Source: Anaerocolumna sp. AGMB13025 (GTDB taxonomy: Bacteria; Bacillota; Clostridia; Lachnospirales; Lachnospiraceae). Taken from it: a stretch of DNA of 64,000 nt. Both the position numbers and the translations under genes were made by a program. The notes beneath the pieces are model-generated. The model saw only the letters and a program-made list of their open reading frames with translations. It did not search any database and was not told where the DNA came from. Of this stretch, positions 1 to 8,335 are shown in pieces. Positions within the stretch are counted from its first letter, which is position 1. The number at the start of each line of letters is the position of its first letter. The stretch spans positions 4,076,501 to 4,140,500 of the forward strand of contig NZ_CP121445.1 of assembly GCF_029689925.1 (NCBI RefSeq), read 5' to 3'.

Positions 1-1450
1 TTTCTATTATGCCGTCAATCGTTTCCTTTGATAGATCCGGGTATTCAGGCAGGAATTTTTCTACCCAAGCCTTATGTTTAGCCGTCATTTCACTAGAATC
101 TAAGTCTGTTCCCGAAAGAATATAGTCTTTTAACACTTCCATCTCTTCTTTTAATCTTGAAGGAAGTACTGCCAGTCCCATAACTTCGATTAGTCCAATA
201 TTTTCTTTCTTAATATGATGGAGTTCTGCATGAGGATGATAAACTCCAAAAGGATGCTCTTTTGTAGTTACATTATTGCGTAATACCAGGTCAAGTTCAT
301 ATACTTCCCCTGCTTTTCTGGCAATCGGAGTTATGGTATTGTGAGGTTCATATCCCTTTTTCTCTTCAGTAGAACTATTTTGCACTTCTTCTGCGGTCAA
401 AAGGGCTCCGTCAGGAGCTGAAAAACCATAGACAAAGGCTTCTTTATCCGTATATCCTCGCCAACTGGTTAAGATATAATCTCCCAATTCAATTAAAGGC
501 TCCGGTTGTTCTGCATTTAGTCTTATAACAGACATGGGCCATTTAACAATTCCGGCTTCTACCCCTTCAAACCCCTTAATCGTAAAGGTTGTTTCAACCG
601 GTGCTTTTGCCATAGCAAATTCATAATTCCCCCCTTGAAAATGGTCATGGGTAAGTATGGAACCACCGACAATAGGTAGGTCCGCATTGGAACCAACAAA
701 ATAATGGGGAAACAGCTTCACAAAATCAAACAATTTGCGGAAGGCTTCCTTATCGATTTTCATAGGTGTATGATTGGAGTTGAATACAATACAGTGTTCG
801 TTATAATAAACATAAGGAGAATATTGAAATCCCCATTCCTGGTTATTGATTTGTACCGGTATTACCCTGTGGTTCTGTCTTGCAGGATGATTGACCCTGC
901 CGGCATATCCTTCATTCTCCTTGCATAAAAGGCATTTCGGATAACCGCTTTGTTTCATTAACTTGGCGGCAGCAATTGCTTTGGGGTCTTTCTCAGGTTT
1001 GGATAAATTAATTGTAATATCAATATCACCGTATTCTGTTTTCGTTATCCATTTAATATCCTTATTAATTCGGTAACGCCTAATGTAATCCGAATCCTGG
1101 CTTAACTTATAATAATAGTCCGTTGCCTTTTTCGGGCTTTCCTTGTATAAATCCCTAAATAAGCCGATAACCTGGGAAGGTCTTGGCACAAGAAGTCCCA
1201 TTATCTTTGTATCGAATAAATCCCGGTATACAATACTGTTTTCCGTTAAGATTTTCTGCTCATAAGCATAATCCAGGAGCCCTTTTAAAATTTCTTCCAG
1301 AGAGATCTCTCCATAAGACAAATCCTCTTTAAATTCTTCCAATTGAAATAATTCCAGCAGCTGGTTTATGGTGTATACCTTATCTTCTTGTGTTATCAGC
1401 TCTGTTTGTAAACCATATTGAACAAGAGCTGTTATGTATTGATTAATCAT
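1..1450 (-). CDS. galT: UDP-glucose--hexose-1-phosphate uridylyltransferase, Firmicutes type (3' end beyond window)
   Basis: Transfers UMP between UDP-glucose and galactose-1-phosphate in the Leloir pathway. The reading frame is open from ATG at 1450 (preceded by GGAGG) to the left edge, about 483 codons, so only the last few residues are missing for this roughly 500-residue family. The translation contains LTHDHFQGG near the middle, matching the HxHxQxG-type nucleotidyl-transfer motif, and GVYHPHAELHHIKKENIGLIEV later, both as in the long GalT form of Gram-positive bacteria. It is the third gene after galK and galE on the same strand, with a 182-bp gap to galE. Function and family are clear; only the C terminus cannot be read. 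Confidence 0.95.
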   Translation of the reverse strand, partial: MINQYITALVQYGLQTELITQEDKVYTINQLLELFQLEEFKEDLSYGEISLEEILKGLLDYAYEQKILTENSIVYRDLFDTKIMGLLVPRPSQVIGLFRDLYKESPKKATDYYYKLSQDSDYIRRYRINKDIKWITKTEYGDIDITINLSKPEKDPKAIAAAKLMKQSGYPKCLLCKENEGYAGRVNHPARQNHRVIPVQINNQEWGFQYSPYVYYNEHCIVFNSNHTPMKIDKEAFRKLFDFVKLFPHYFVGSNADLPIVGGSILTHDHFQGGNYEFAMAKAPVETTFTIKGFEGVEAGIVKWPMSVIRLNAEQPEPLIELGDYILTSWRGYTDKEAFVYGFSAPDGALLTAEEVQNSSTEEKKGYEPHNTITPIARKAGEVYELDLVLRNNVTTKEHPFGVYHPHAELHHIKKENIGLIEVMGLAVLPSRLKEEMEVLKDYILSGTDLDSSEMTAKHKAWVEKFLPEYPDLSKETIDGIIE

Positions 1451-1632
1451 GTACTGTCCTCCAGCCCTCCGCCAAAACCCGTACTAACCTTTACGGCAGG
1501 GGATTAATAACTGTTATATAAATAACCTATCAATCCGCCCCCCACAAGTTACTCGGGTCCGGTATCAGACATAAACTTCTGCGTCTTTATTTTGTCATTA
1601 TATATTATAACCTGACTTATCTCTTTACTAAA

Positions 1633-2625
1633 TTAGTCTGCCTTATATCCGTTTGGATGGGACTTATGCCATTTCCAGGCGTCTGCTATAATTTCTTCAA
1701 TATCTTCATATTGGGGTTTCCAGCCTAAAACTGTTTTGGCTTTTTCACTGGAAGCAATAAGCTTGGCGGGATCTCCGGCTCTTCTAGGCGTTACTACGGC
1801 AGGAATTGGTGAAGCCGTAATTTTTCTTGCTGCGTCAATCACTTCATTCACAGTAAAACCTACACCGTTGCCAAGGTTAAAGATATTGCTTTCCTTGCCT
1901 TCCATCAGATACTTAACCGCTAATATATGAGCCGCCGCTAAATCCGTAACATGGATATAATCCCTGATACAGGTGCCGTCCTTAGTATCGTAATCATCAC
2001 CGTATACACTGATAGATTCCCGCTTACCGTTAGGTACCTGAAGAATTAAAGGAATCAGATGAGATTCCGGATTGTGGGCTTCTCCTATAGTTCCGCTTTT
2101 GTGGGCACCACAGGCATTAAAGTAACGTAAGGATACGTAACGCAGACCGTGAGCCTTATCTACCCATTTAAACATTTTCTCCATGGATAGTTTGGTTTCT
2201 CCGTAAGTATTGGTAGGTTCAGTTTTATCCGTTTCAAGAATCGGAACCCGGTCCGGTTCGCCGTAAGTTGCTGCAGTGGAGGAAAATACGATTTTTTTAA
2301 TATCATGGGCAACCATGGACTCTAAGAGTACTTTAGTGCCGCATAGATTGTTATCATAATATTTTAGGGGGTTAGTCATACTCTCCCCTACCAGGGAGTT
2401 AGCAGCAAAATGAATTACCGCATCAATCTTCTCCTGCTCAAATACACTGTCTATAAATGAGCGGTTTCTGATATCTCCTTGATAAAAACGGGCTTTTTCA
2501 TGAACGGCCTCTTTATATCCTGTCTCTAAATTATCCACAACTACTACATCCTGTCCCTGGTCAATCAATTCATAAACGGTATGGGAACCAATATATCCGG
2601 CTCCGCCTAATACTAAAACTGTCAT
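1633..2625 (-). CDS. galE: UDP-glucose 4-epimerase
   Basis: Interconverts UDP-galactose and UDP-glucose with bound NAD+. The 330-residue length is usual for GalE. The N terminus shows the Rossmann motif GGAGYIGSH (residues 7-15), the SSTAATYG segment with the catalytic Ser/Thr, and the YGETK form of YxxxK around residue 141. The C-terminal part has the SDR-extended sugar-nucleotide region RRAGDPAKL. The start is supported by AGGAGG just upstream. It lies 30 bp downstream of galK and upstream of galT, so the three genes are probably one transcript. It could also act on UDP-GlcNAc; context favours galactose. Confidence 0.96.
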   Translation of the reverse strand: MTVLVLGGAGYIGSHTVYELIDQGQDVVVVDNLETGYKEAVHEKARFYQGDIRNRSFIDSVFEQEKIDAVIHFAANSLVGESMTNPLKYYDNNLCGTKVLLESMVAHDIKKIVFSSTAATYGEPDRVPILETDKTEPTNTYGETKLSMEKMFKWVDKAHGLRYVSLRYFNACGAHKSGTIGEAHNPESHLIPLILQVPNGKRESISVYGDDYDTKDGTCIRDYIHVTDLAAAHILAVKYLMEGKESNIFNLGNGVGFTVNEVIDAARKITASPIPAVVTPRRAGDPAKLIASSEKAKTVLGWKPQYEDIEEIIADAWKWHKSHPNGYKAD

Positions 2626-2655
2626 AATAAAACCTCCTGTTTTCTTTATAATAAT

Positions 2656-3819
2656 CTATATTCTGCTCGGACCATTTCCGATGTCAACTACATAAAAGTC
2701 AGCTTTATAGCCTATCTTATTTTCATAGGTTTTACCAACATTCTCGATAAATTCCTGTACATACCCTTCTTCTACAATACTTACGGTACAGCCGCCAAAG
2801 CCCGCTCCTGTCATTCTGGAACCGATTACCCCCTTCTGTGTCCAGGCAGTTTCCACTAAGGTATCCAGTTCTATACCGGTAACTTCATAATCATCCCGAA
2901 GGGAAACATGGGAAGCATTCATTAACTGCCCAAATTCAGCTATGTCATTTGCCTTAAGGGCTTTTACCGCTTTTATGGTTCTCTGGTTCTCATATACGGC
3001 ATGTTTCGCTCTTTTCACACGAACCGGGTCGCCTATTGCCTTTTTATGTGCTTCAAATTCCTCTTCTGTTAAGTCACCAAGGCTTTCTATTGTAAGTACT
3101 GTCTTTAACTCCTTTAAGGCTTCTTCGCATTCGCTTCTTCTTTCATTATATTTAGAATCACCAAGACCTCTCTTTTTATTACTGGAGGCAATAACAATCT
3201 TAGCATTCTCTAATTTGATCGGTGCATATTCGCATGCCAGGTTACTGGTATCCAAAAAGATGGCATTGTCTTTTTTGCCCATTGCCACTGCAAACTGATC
3301 CATAATTCCGCAGTTTACTCCGATAAATTTGTTCTCTGCAAACTGACTGATTAAAGCAAGCTCAAGCATGTAAAAGTTTAACTGGAATAATTCCTTTAGT
3401 ATATATCCGGTTAAAACTTCCAAGGAAGCAGAGGAGGATAAACCGGAAGCATTAGGTATATTGCCAAAATAAAGTACATCCATACCTTCTTCTATTTCAT
3501 ATCCTCTGTGTTTTAATGCCCAGATTACCCCTTTGGGGTAATTCGCCCAGTCATCTTCCTTTTTATATGTGAGCTCCAATATAGAAGAAGTAATTATACC
3601 AAGGTGTTCAAAATTCATGGAATAAAAGCGCAAGGTTTTATCTTTTCTCTTTCTTACTGCTGCATAAGTACCGATTGTAAGTGCACAGGGAAAAACGTGT
3701 CCGCCATTATAATCTGTATGTTCTCCGATAAGATTTACACGTCCCGGAGCAAAAAAAGTCTGTATTTCTCCATCGTTTCCAAATATTTCGCTGAATTTCT
3801 CCAATATTTTTTCTTTCAT
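2656..3819 (-). CDS. galK: galactokinase
   Basis: Phosphorylates galactose with ATP. The 387-residue protein has the galactokinase signature GRVNLIGEHTDYNGG at residues 26-40, the GHMP kinase glycine/serine motif SGLSSSASLEV near 125-135, and the C-terminal motif GARMTGAGFGGCT-like (here GSRMTGAGFGGCTVS near 340). The start ATG follows AAAGGAG at good spacing. It is the first structural gene of the gal cluster; the ArsR-type regulator gene lies 116 bp upstream on the same strand. The motif match is strong and specific to GalK rather than mevalonate or homoserine kinase. Confidence 0.97.
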   Translation of the reverse strand: MKEKILEKFSEIFGNDGEIQTFFAPGRVNLIGEHTDYNGGHVFPCALTIGTYAAVRKRKDKTLRFYSMNFEHLGIITSSILELTYKKEDDWANYPKGVIWALKHRGYEIEEGMDVLYFGNIPNASGLSSSASLEVLTGYILKELFQLNFYMLELALISQFAENKFIGVNCGIMDQFAVAMGKKDNAIFLDTSNLACEYAPIKLENAKIVIASSNKKRGLGDSKYNERRSECEEALKELKTVLTIESLGDLTEEEFEAHKKAIGDPVRVKRAKHAVYENQRTIKAVKALKANDIAEFGQLMNASHVSLRDDYEVTGIELDTLVETAWTQKGVIGSRMTGAGFGGCTVSIVEEGYVQEFIENVGKTYENKIGYKADFYVVDIGNGPSRI

Positions 3820-3935
3820 ATAATACTCCTTTATTTTATTTAGGTGTTATTTTGGTGTTTTATTTTATTGTTTTCTATCGGCGTTTTATATAGCTGTTGC
3901 CAGCTATTATTATCTATAGAAGTTAGTTTATCTGC

Positions 3936-4856
3936 CTATTTTGCAAATACAAATTTCATTCGGATATTCTGTGCATAATCCCCAAAGCAATCCCCGAAGA
4001 GATTTACTCCGCCAATGTGCTTTGCATCCTCTTTCATCCCAATTCGAACGGATATATAGGCATTTTCTGACAGCCGGTAATCTCCTATGGATAAAGAGCT
4101 GATCCGATTATCATCTAAATAGGTTCCCTGCTCCGTTAATATCCAGGTTTTTAATTCACCATACTGGGTATTCTTATCTGGCCACCATTCCGGGTTTAAT
4201 TTACCTCTCCTGCCGCCAAAGTCACCAGGACAGTTCCAGGTACCGGCTTCCACTCCATTAATCCAGACCGTTATGTCAGAAGGAAAATCAAAATTATATT
4301 CATGATCCTCCGAACAAAGCTCCATAGATAATTCCATTCGTTGTTCCTTGCGTTCTGTCAACACATTGTTAGGAAAACGGTATTCCACATAACCCTTGCC
4401 AAACCACAATAGTTTTGCCTTAGTCCGGTCAGGATTATAAAAGCACTTGGGTTCATCCTCTTCATCAATAGGTCCTTTTTCACTGACTATGCCGCAGGTT
4501 GGCTCCACATAATAATCTACAAAGTTACCAATGGGCATATTAATGATTTCTGATTCCTCCTCCTGTTTGGTAGATAAATCCACCAAAAAACCCTCTAACT
4601 GCCTGGAGCAGACCTTCATAGAACCTCTTACTGCCGGTTTTAAGCTGGTCTTTATAAGACCCGCTTCTTCTAACGCTTTCACATGGGCAGCAGCAGAAGA
4701 CTGTGGTAATTTAAGCCGTTCTGAGATTTCATTAATATTTAATTCTCCCCTGCATAACAGCCGTAATATATCGATTCTTATCTCTGCCGACAATGCCCTG
4801 GCTAACAATGCAAGCTGTTCTTTATTATCCAAATCCAATTGTAGGGTTTTATTCAA
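3936..4856 (-). CDS. ArsR-type winged-helix regulator with C-terminal ligand-binding-like domain, likely regulator of gal genes
   Basis: 306 residues. Residues about 15-90 form a winged helix of the ArsR type (IRIDILRLLCRGELNINEIS... SSAAAHVKALEEAGL). The remaining 200 residues are a beta-rich domain with many Trp and Tyr residues (WFGKGYVEYRFPNN, WINGVEAGTW), of a type common in Lachnospiraceae regulators next to sugar genes; I infer carbohydrate or carbohydrate-derivative sensing, not metal sensing, since no metal-binding Cys box is seen. Translation appears to start at TTG (4854-4856) after AAAGGAG. A perfect 10-bp inverted repeat upstream (4883-4909) is a candidate autoregulatory operator. 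It precedes galK on the same strand. Confidence 0.75.
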   Translation of the reverse strand: MNKTLQLDLDNKEQLALLARALSAEIRIDILRLLCRGELNINEISERLKLPQSSAAAHVKALEEAGLIKTSLKPAVRGSMKVCSRQLEGFLVDLSTKQEEESEIINMPIGNFVDYYVEPTCGIVSEKGPIDEEDEPKCFYNPDRTKAKLLWFGKGYVEYRFPNNVLTERKEQRMELSMELCSEDHEYNFDFPSDITVWINGVEAGTWNCPGDFGGRRGKLNPEWWPDKNTQYGELKTWILTEQGTYLDDNRISSLSIGDYRLSENAYISVRIGMKEDAKHIGGVNLFGDCFGDYAQNIRMKFVFAK

Positions 4857-4882
4857 ATTTTTTGCTCCTTTGCATTGTTTTC

Positions 4883-4909
4883 ATTTATAACAGATTTTTT
4901 GTTATAAAT
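4883..4909 (-). promoter_or_regulatory. candidate operator (inverted repeat) upstream of the ArsR-type regulator
   Basis: ATTTATAACA and TGTTATAAAT form a perfect 10-bp inverted repeat with a 7-nt spacer, 27 bp upstream of the TTG start. A possible -10 (TACAAT on the minus strand, around 4926-4931) lies just upstream, so binding here would block transcription. Binding by the adjacent regulator is inferred. Confidence 0.5.
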
Positions 4910-5084
4910 CAATTTTTCTGTTTTAATTGTATCACATATTTATTTAAATGAAAAGTAGTTTTTATTTTTTTATATTGAGTTTGAAACTTTAAAATTAAAA
5001 GTCCGGTTCTGCCTTTATGTTCTGATTTTAGTATCTGGTATAAAGTTATAGTTATTCATTTTGCATAGATTGGCATTATAAGCA

Positions 5085-5134
5085 AAAAAGGCGAATACCC
5101 ATGTCTCTAATTCTGACATTGGTATTCGCCTTTT
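5085..5134 (-). terminator. intrinsic terminator after the DUF1648 gene
   Basis: AAAAGGCGAATACC pairs with GGTATTCGCCTTTT, with an inner ATGTC/GACAT stem, and a T-rich tail on the minus strand. It sits between the DUF1648 gene and the regulator promoter. The rest of the 4857-5255 gap shows no gene. Confidence 0.75.
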
Positions 5135-5255
5135 AGATTTTATTCAACTGAGTCAGTATAAAAAAATAAATTTGTTTCAAAATTAATAGTCTTACATCGA
5201 CGGTATTTTATTTACTGGCAAACATATCTTTAAGCGAACTAATTACATTACTTCT

Positions 5256-5726
5256 TTATTTTGCTTTACTTAGTTTTATTAAAAATGCCGCCATAGGACC
5301 AAAAATAAAAATTAACATTACCGGTAAACCCCAAACCTGCAACGGCTTTGCCATAGAAGAATTAATCGTTATAAAAGCGAATATGATTACAATAACTCCT
5401 TTTAAGGTGACAATCATATGCTTTAATAGTTGATATACCTGATCTCTGTTCTTATCGGTTACCTTTACGCCCGTATTCCAAATACCAGGAAACGCTTCCA
5501 GAACCGTTATACCTATGTATAAAATAAGAGCAAGGATAGGGCAAACCCATAGTTCACTTTTATTTCCCCACCGGTCAACTGATCCGGTGAAATCATAATG
5601 ACCTGGAATTTGATCTGGGATATTGCCCCAGTTTATTATTAAGTATAGGAACGTCCCTATTAACGTAATCATACTTATAATATTAACGGCAATATCGTAT
5701 TTTGTCTTTTTAATCTTATGATTCAT
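5256..5726 (-). CDS. DUF1648-domain (SdpI-like) membrane protein
   Basis: 156 residues with four hydrophobic segments (about 15-33, 60-80, 105-125, 132-150). The first extracytoplasmic loop contains IPDQIPGHYDFTGSVDRWGNKS, of which the P..IP.HY...G..D.WG.K pattern is the DUF1648 signature also seen in SdpI-type immunity proteins. It lacks the long C-terminal part of full SdpI. Monocistronic between a terminator on its 3' side and a repeat-bearing gap on its 5' side. Function cannot be assigned from the sequence. Confidence 0.8.
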   Translation of the reverse strand: MNHKIKKTKYDIAVNIISMITLIGTFLYLIINWGNIPDQIPGHYDFTGSVDRWGNKSELWVCPILALILYIGITVLEAFPGIWNTGVKVTDKNRDQVYQLLKHMIVTLKGVIVIIFAFITINSSMAKPLQVWGLPVMLIFIFGPMAAFLIKLSKAK

Positions 5727-5825
5727 ATTAAGAACACTCTCCCTTCTTGTAGGTATTCCTTAGTATAACATAACTGAACGAAGTGTGGTATAGTGTAAAA
5801 AGCTAAATCATCTTTTTATATAGCG

Positions 5826-5876
5826 GCTTAATGTAAGTCAGCTTAATGTAGTCCAGGCTTAATGTAGGTCAGCCGA
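5826..5876. repeat. short tandem repeat, about 16 bp x 3
   Basis: GCTTAATGTA recurs at 5826, 5841 and 5857, each followed by a GTC-containing tail. The array lies just after the stop of the flavodoxin-like gene (5904, minus strand). Confidence 0.7.
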
Positions 5877-5903
5877 CATGCTTAAAGTATGTGTTTGATT
5901 AAT

Positions 5904-6434
5904 TCAAACATGTATATTGAGTTTATTTATTTCCTTAACAGCCGTTGTTGATAGCATACTTGCTTCAGCTTCGCTGATTTTATGTTCGGAAGTATCCTTG
6001 CGGGTAGGGTCTGTATTCTGATCAATAAAGTCCTTGATATGTTGGTCAAGTAGGATGGAAGGTTTTGCTCCGGTCCGTTTCAAAAGTTCTGCAAGCAGTT
6101 TTGGATTTCCACCGTCTGCTCCACCGCTGATGGAAAGAAAGCCGTATGCTTTAGAACTTGATTTTATAGTGCGTAGATAAGGCCTAAGGGGCGATGCAAT
6201 ATGCCCCATCCAGACAGGGGCAAAAAAGAGGACAAGGTCATACGAATCCAATGCCTTAGGGGCAGGATTTACTTTGGGTATCCGATTGAAAATCATGTCC
6301 AGTATAAGCTTCCCCATTGTCATGGGTTTTTGCGTAGTGATTTTTTTGTGCTCAACGGATAACGCCTGAGCCACACACGCTGCAAGCTTATCATTGTTGT
6401 CGGTATAAGAATAAGAAACGACTGCTATTTTCAT
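5904..6434 (-). CDS. flavodoxin-like / NAD(P)H-dependent oxidoreductase family protein
   Basis: 176 residues. The N terminus MKIAVVSYSYTDNN is a beta strand followed by an FMN-phosphate-type loop; the middle has SYDLVLFFAPVWMGHIASPLRPYL, the usual flavodoxin second FMN loop, and GFLSISGGADGG, the third. This matches small flavodoxin-fold proteins that bind FMN in the cytoplasm. It is the last gene of a probable operon with an FMN-binding membrane protein (20 bp upstream) and a SHOCT-like protein, under a possible TetR operator. The electron donor and acceptor are unknown. Confidence 0.75.
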   Translation of the reverse strand: MKIAVVSYSYTDNNDKLAACVAQALSVEHKKITTQKPMTMGKLILDMIFNRIPKVNPAPKALDSYDLVLFFAPVWMGHIASPLRPYLRTIKSSSKAYGFLSISGGADGGNPKLLAELLKRTGAKPSILLDQHIKDFIDQNTDPTRKDTSEHKISEAEASMLSTTAVKEINKLNIHV

Positions 6435-6454
6435 TATATTTTTCCTTTCACAAA

Positions 6455-6910
6455 TTATTGTTCAGCCTGTTTTAGTGCATTTTCCAATGCTTTTAAATGG
6501 GCTTTTGAGGTTAATGTTGCTCCGCTGATTGTATCCACCTGTAACGTTTCGTTCTCCTTAACTTTTTGGAACAGGTCATTCATTGTCATTCCATCTTTTA
6601 ACTCCGCGGGGTTACCCTCCTTATCCAGAGCACCTTTTAGTATCGTTATATCTGTAATTTCACCCCCGGATATAGTGACTTTAACCGTTGCGTTTCTTGA
6701 ACTTCCTTTCGTTCCGGCGTATTCACCGATATAGGTTCCATCCCGCAACTGTGTAAAATCAACCTTACCAATTACGAGGGACTTAAGCTCCTGCCGATTA
6801 GGAGCATCCGCAAAAAATGCAATTATTAATCCCAGTATCGCTACCACTGCGACAATCAAAAAAACGAATCTGAATTTAAATTTCTTATTACTTGTTTTTA
6901 AAGCCGCCAT
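6455..6910 (-). CDS. membrane-anchored FMN-binding domain protein
   Basis: 151 residues from the ATG at 6910, chosen because GGAGG lies 5 nt upstream; an in-frame ATG at 6922 overlaps the previous stop codon and is less likely. Residues about 12-32 form one membrane span (FVFLIVAVVAILGLIIAFFA), so the rest is probably outside. Residues 55-145 match the FMN_bind fold of RnfG/NqrC and fumarate-reductase-like proteins: DGTYIGEYAG, ITDITIL and the terminal SGATLTSKAHLKALENAL, in which SGAT is the site of covalent or tight flavin attachment in that family. A role in electron transfer at the membrane is inferred with the flavodoxin-like neighbour. Confidence 0.8.
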   Translation of the reverse strand: MAALKTSNKKFKFRFVFLIVAVVAILGLIIAFFADAPNRQELKSLVIGKVDFTQLRDGTYIGEYAGTKGSSRNATVKVTISGGEITDITILKGALDKEGNPAELKDGMTMNDLFQKVKENETLQVDTISGATLTSKAHLKALENALKQAEQ

Positions 6911-6921
6911 TTTGTCCTCCA

Positions 6922-7230
6922 TTATTCCAATGTGATTTTTATATGCTGGTTTTTGTCCGATTCATCTGCCTCTGCCAAGAGGCAGGGCAGGGTCAATTCG
7001 CCGTTTTCAAGAGCAGCAAGAATCCCATCTATATCAACATCCTTTAAGCGTTGCAGCTCATCTTCGGCACTTCCTTTCTTTTTTGAATGCTCTGCCTTCT
7101 GCCCAAACTTTAGTCCCATCTTTGCTATAAAGTAAGGTATGCGTACATTGGTGGTCAAAACACCGTTTTCTGTAACCTCGATGCGTATTCCTTGAGGTTT
7201 AACAGGCTTCACTTTTTTCTTGTTTTCCAT
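6922..7230 (-). CDS. SHOCT-like small protein of unknown function
   Basis: 102 residues from ATG at 7230, which follows GGGAGGAAAA. A longer in-frame start at 7317 lies inside a conserved structured leader repeat and would encode a junk N terminus, so it is rejected. The pattern VRIPYFIAKMGLKFG, then VDIDGILAALENGEL, then HIKITLE at the end resembles the C-terminal SHOCT-like/DUF2089-associated domain found in many Firmicutes proteins. No membrane span. Its stop overlaps the next gene's upstream ATG, so it is cotranscribed with the FMN-binding protein. The family match is by recognition of pattern only. Confidence 0.6.
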   Translation of the reverse strand: MENKKKVKPVKPQGIRIEVTENGVLTTNVRIPYFIAKMGLKFGQKAEHSKKKGSAEDELQRLKDVDIDGILAALENGELTLPCLLAEADESDKNQHIKITLE

Positions 7231-7240
7231 TTTTCCTCCC

Positions 7241-7339
7241 ATTGCATATCGCAGGTTTACCTGCGATACTGCCACAATGAAATAGGTTGAAAGAATCATG
7301 CTGTGGCATCCTTTCAATTTTTTAGATTTTCTTTCAACC
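7241..7339 (-). ncRNA. structured leader repeat (GCCACA pseudoknot element), copy A
   Basis: Minus-strand 5' UTR of the SHOCT-like gene. GGTTGAAAGAA (7329-7339) pairs perfectly with TTCTTTCAACC (7285-7295); between them GCCACA (7302-7307) can pair with TGTGGC (7271-7276), which crosses the first helix. A 9-bp hairpin TATCGCAGG/CCTGCGATA (7247-7268) follows, then the ribosome binding site. A second TTGAAAG (7311-7317) competes for the first helix. Close copies lie upstream of sufD and nagB and a diverged copy upstream of gcvH. Confidence 0.7.
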
Positions 7340-7355
7340 TTCCTCCTATAATTAA

Positions 7356-7386
7356 TTGAATGAATATTATGTCATTCGTTCATATT
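7356..7386. promoter_or_regulatory. candidate TetR operator, site 1
   Basis: TGAATGAATATTATGTCATTCGTTCA is an imperfect dyad upstream of the SHOCT/FMN operon. A close relative lies upstream of the adjacent tetR-type gene (8024-8056). The shared TGAATGAAT/ATTCATTCA pattern at both promoters suggests one regulator. Confidence 0.5.
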
Positions 7387-7415
7387 GTGACTAAAAAACA
7401 GAACTACTCCTTTAA

Positions 7416-7997
7416 TTATTCGTTACAGTCCATTAGACCTTTCATAATAAGCTCCGTCATAAGATGCAGCAACTCCGGAAAATACTCAATACCAATTTCC
7501 TCCTTGTGAGTATCCACATTAATGACGGCCGCAAAAACCAGCATAATCATCTTGCTGTCTATGTCTTTGCGAATTTTATCCTGCTTTTGCCAAAGTGTTA
7601 TGAGTTCTAAAAAATTGTCATATAAAAAATCTACGGTATCAATGCCGTTTTCCTCCCGATAGACTTGTTCCAGCTTTTCGAACACACTTTTATTGTACCA
7701 TTCCCGTAAAATGGGATTTGACTTTATTCCTGCAACATTCAGCTTAATCATCTGGTCAATTACTTTTATAGGCGGTTGCTCTAAGTTAAGGGACTGAAAA
7801 CAGGCTTGTTTCATCTTAGCGTTTTCTTCCAGAAAAATGTCCATAAAGAGTTTTTCTTTCGAAGAATAATAATTATAAAAGGTTCCCACCGCCATACCGG
7901 CTATTTTTGTAATTTCAGAAATATTAGTTTCCTTAAATCCTTTTGTACTGAACAACTTCTTTGCGCTATCATAAATAACACTCTTTTTATCTTCCAC
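7416..7997 (-). CDS. TetR/AcrR family transcriptional regulator
   Basis: 193 residues from GTG at 7997, which follows GGAGG with 7-nt spacing; the upstream in-frame ATG at 8048 lies in a candidate operator and lacks a good ribosome binding site. Residues about 7-50 are the TetR helix-turn-helix: IYDSAKKLFSTKGF, TNISEITKIAGMAVGTFYNYYSSKEKLF. The remaining two-thirds is helical, as in TetR ligand and dimer domains, with no recognisable ligand pocket. Dyads with the same core lie upstream of this gene and of the neighbouring redox operon, so it probably represses both. Confidence 0.85.
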   Translation of the reverse strand: MEDKKSVIYDSAKKLFSTKGFKETNISEITKIAGMAVGTFYNYYSSKEKLFMDIFLEENAKMKQACFQSLNLEQPPIKVIDQMIKLNVAGIKSNPILREWYNKSVFEKLEQVYREENGIDTVDFLYDNFLELITLWQKQDKIRKDIDSKMIMLVFAAVINVDTHKEEIGIEYFPELLHLMTELIMKGLMDCNE

Positions 7998-8023
7998 AGT
8001 ATGACCTCCAGTTAAGATGTAAA

Positions 8024-8056
8024 AATGAATGAATATTTTTATTTTCATTCATATTA
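8024..8056. promoter_or_regulatory. candidate TetR operator, site 2
   Basis: AATGAATGAATATT...TTCATTCATATT forms a dyad directly upstream of the tetR-type gene, with the same core as site 1 at 7356-7386. Autoregulation is inferred. Confidence 0.5.
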
Positions 8057-8091
8057 TAGCCCAAATAAGGTAATATGTCAATACGACTAAT

Positions 8092-8138
8092 AAAAGACAG
8101 GGCATGTTCTATTATATTTAAACATTACCCTGTCTTTT
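8092..8138 (-). terminator. intrinsic terminator after lpdA
   Basis: AAAAGACAGGG pairs with CCCTGTCTTTT with an inner ATGTT/AACAT stem. It lies about 200 bp downstream of the lpdA stop in the 7998-8335 gap, which otherwise holds only the TetR dyad and a short ACTTATG(A/G)GT duplication near 8236. Confidence 0.7.
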
Positions 8139-8335
8139 AACATTTTACCTGCTTAAAGCCTCTTTCAACTTAATTATATAATATTATCTGTTGATTTATA
8201 TTAATAAGGTTAAATTCTTCCCAAATTCCCACTAGTACTTATGAGTACTTATGGGTCCCCTATTTTATTTGAGAGTGAAATTGGTATATAATCCACTACA
8301 AGACCTTCATAAAAAGATACCGTATGATTTTTCTA

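Noticed and set aside
704..928. 74-codon plus-strand ORF at the left end
   Set aside because: It is antisense to the galT frame, which is open and carries the GalT motifs.
7231..7317. N-terminal extension of the SHOCT-like protein
   Set aside because: The codons fall in the structured leader repeat, which also reads open at gcvH and sufD; the ATG at 7230 has a strong ribosome binding site.
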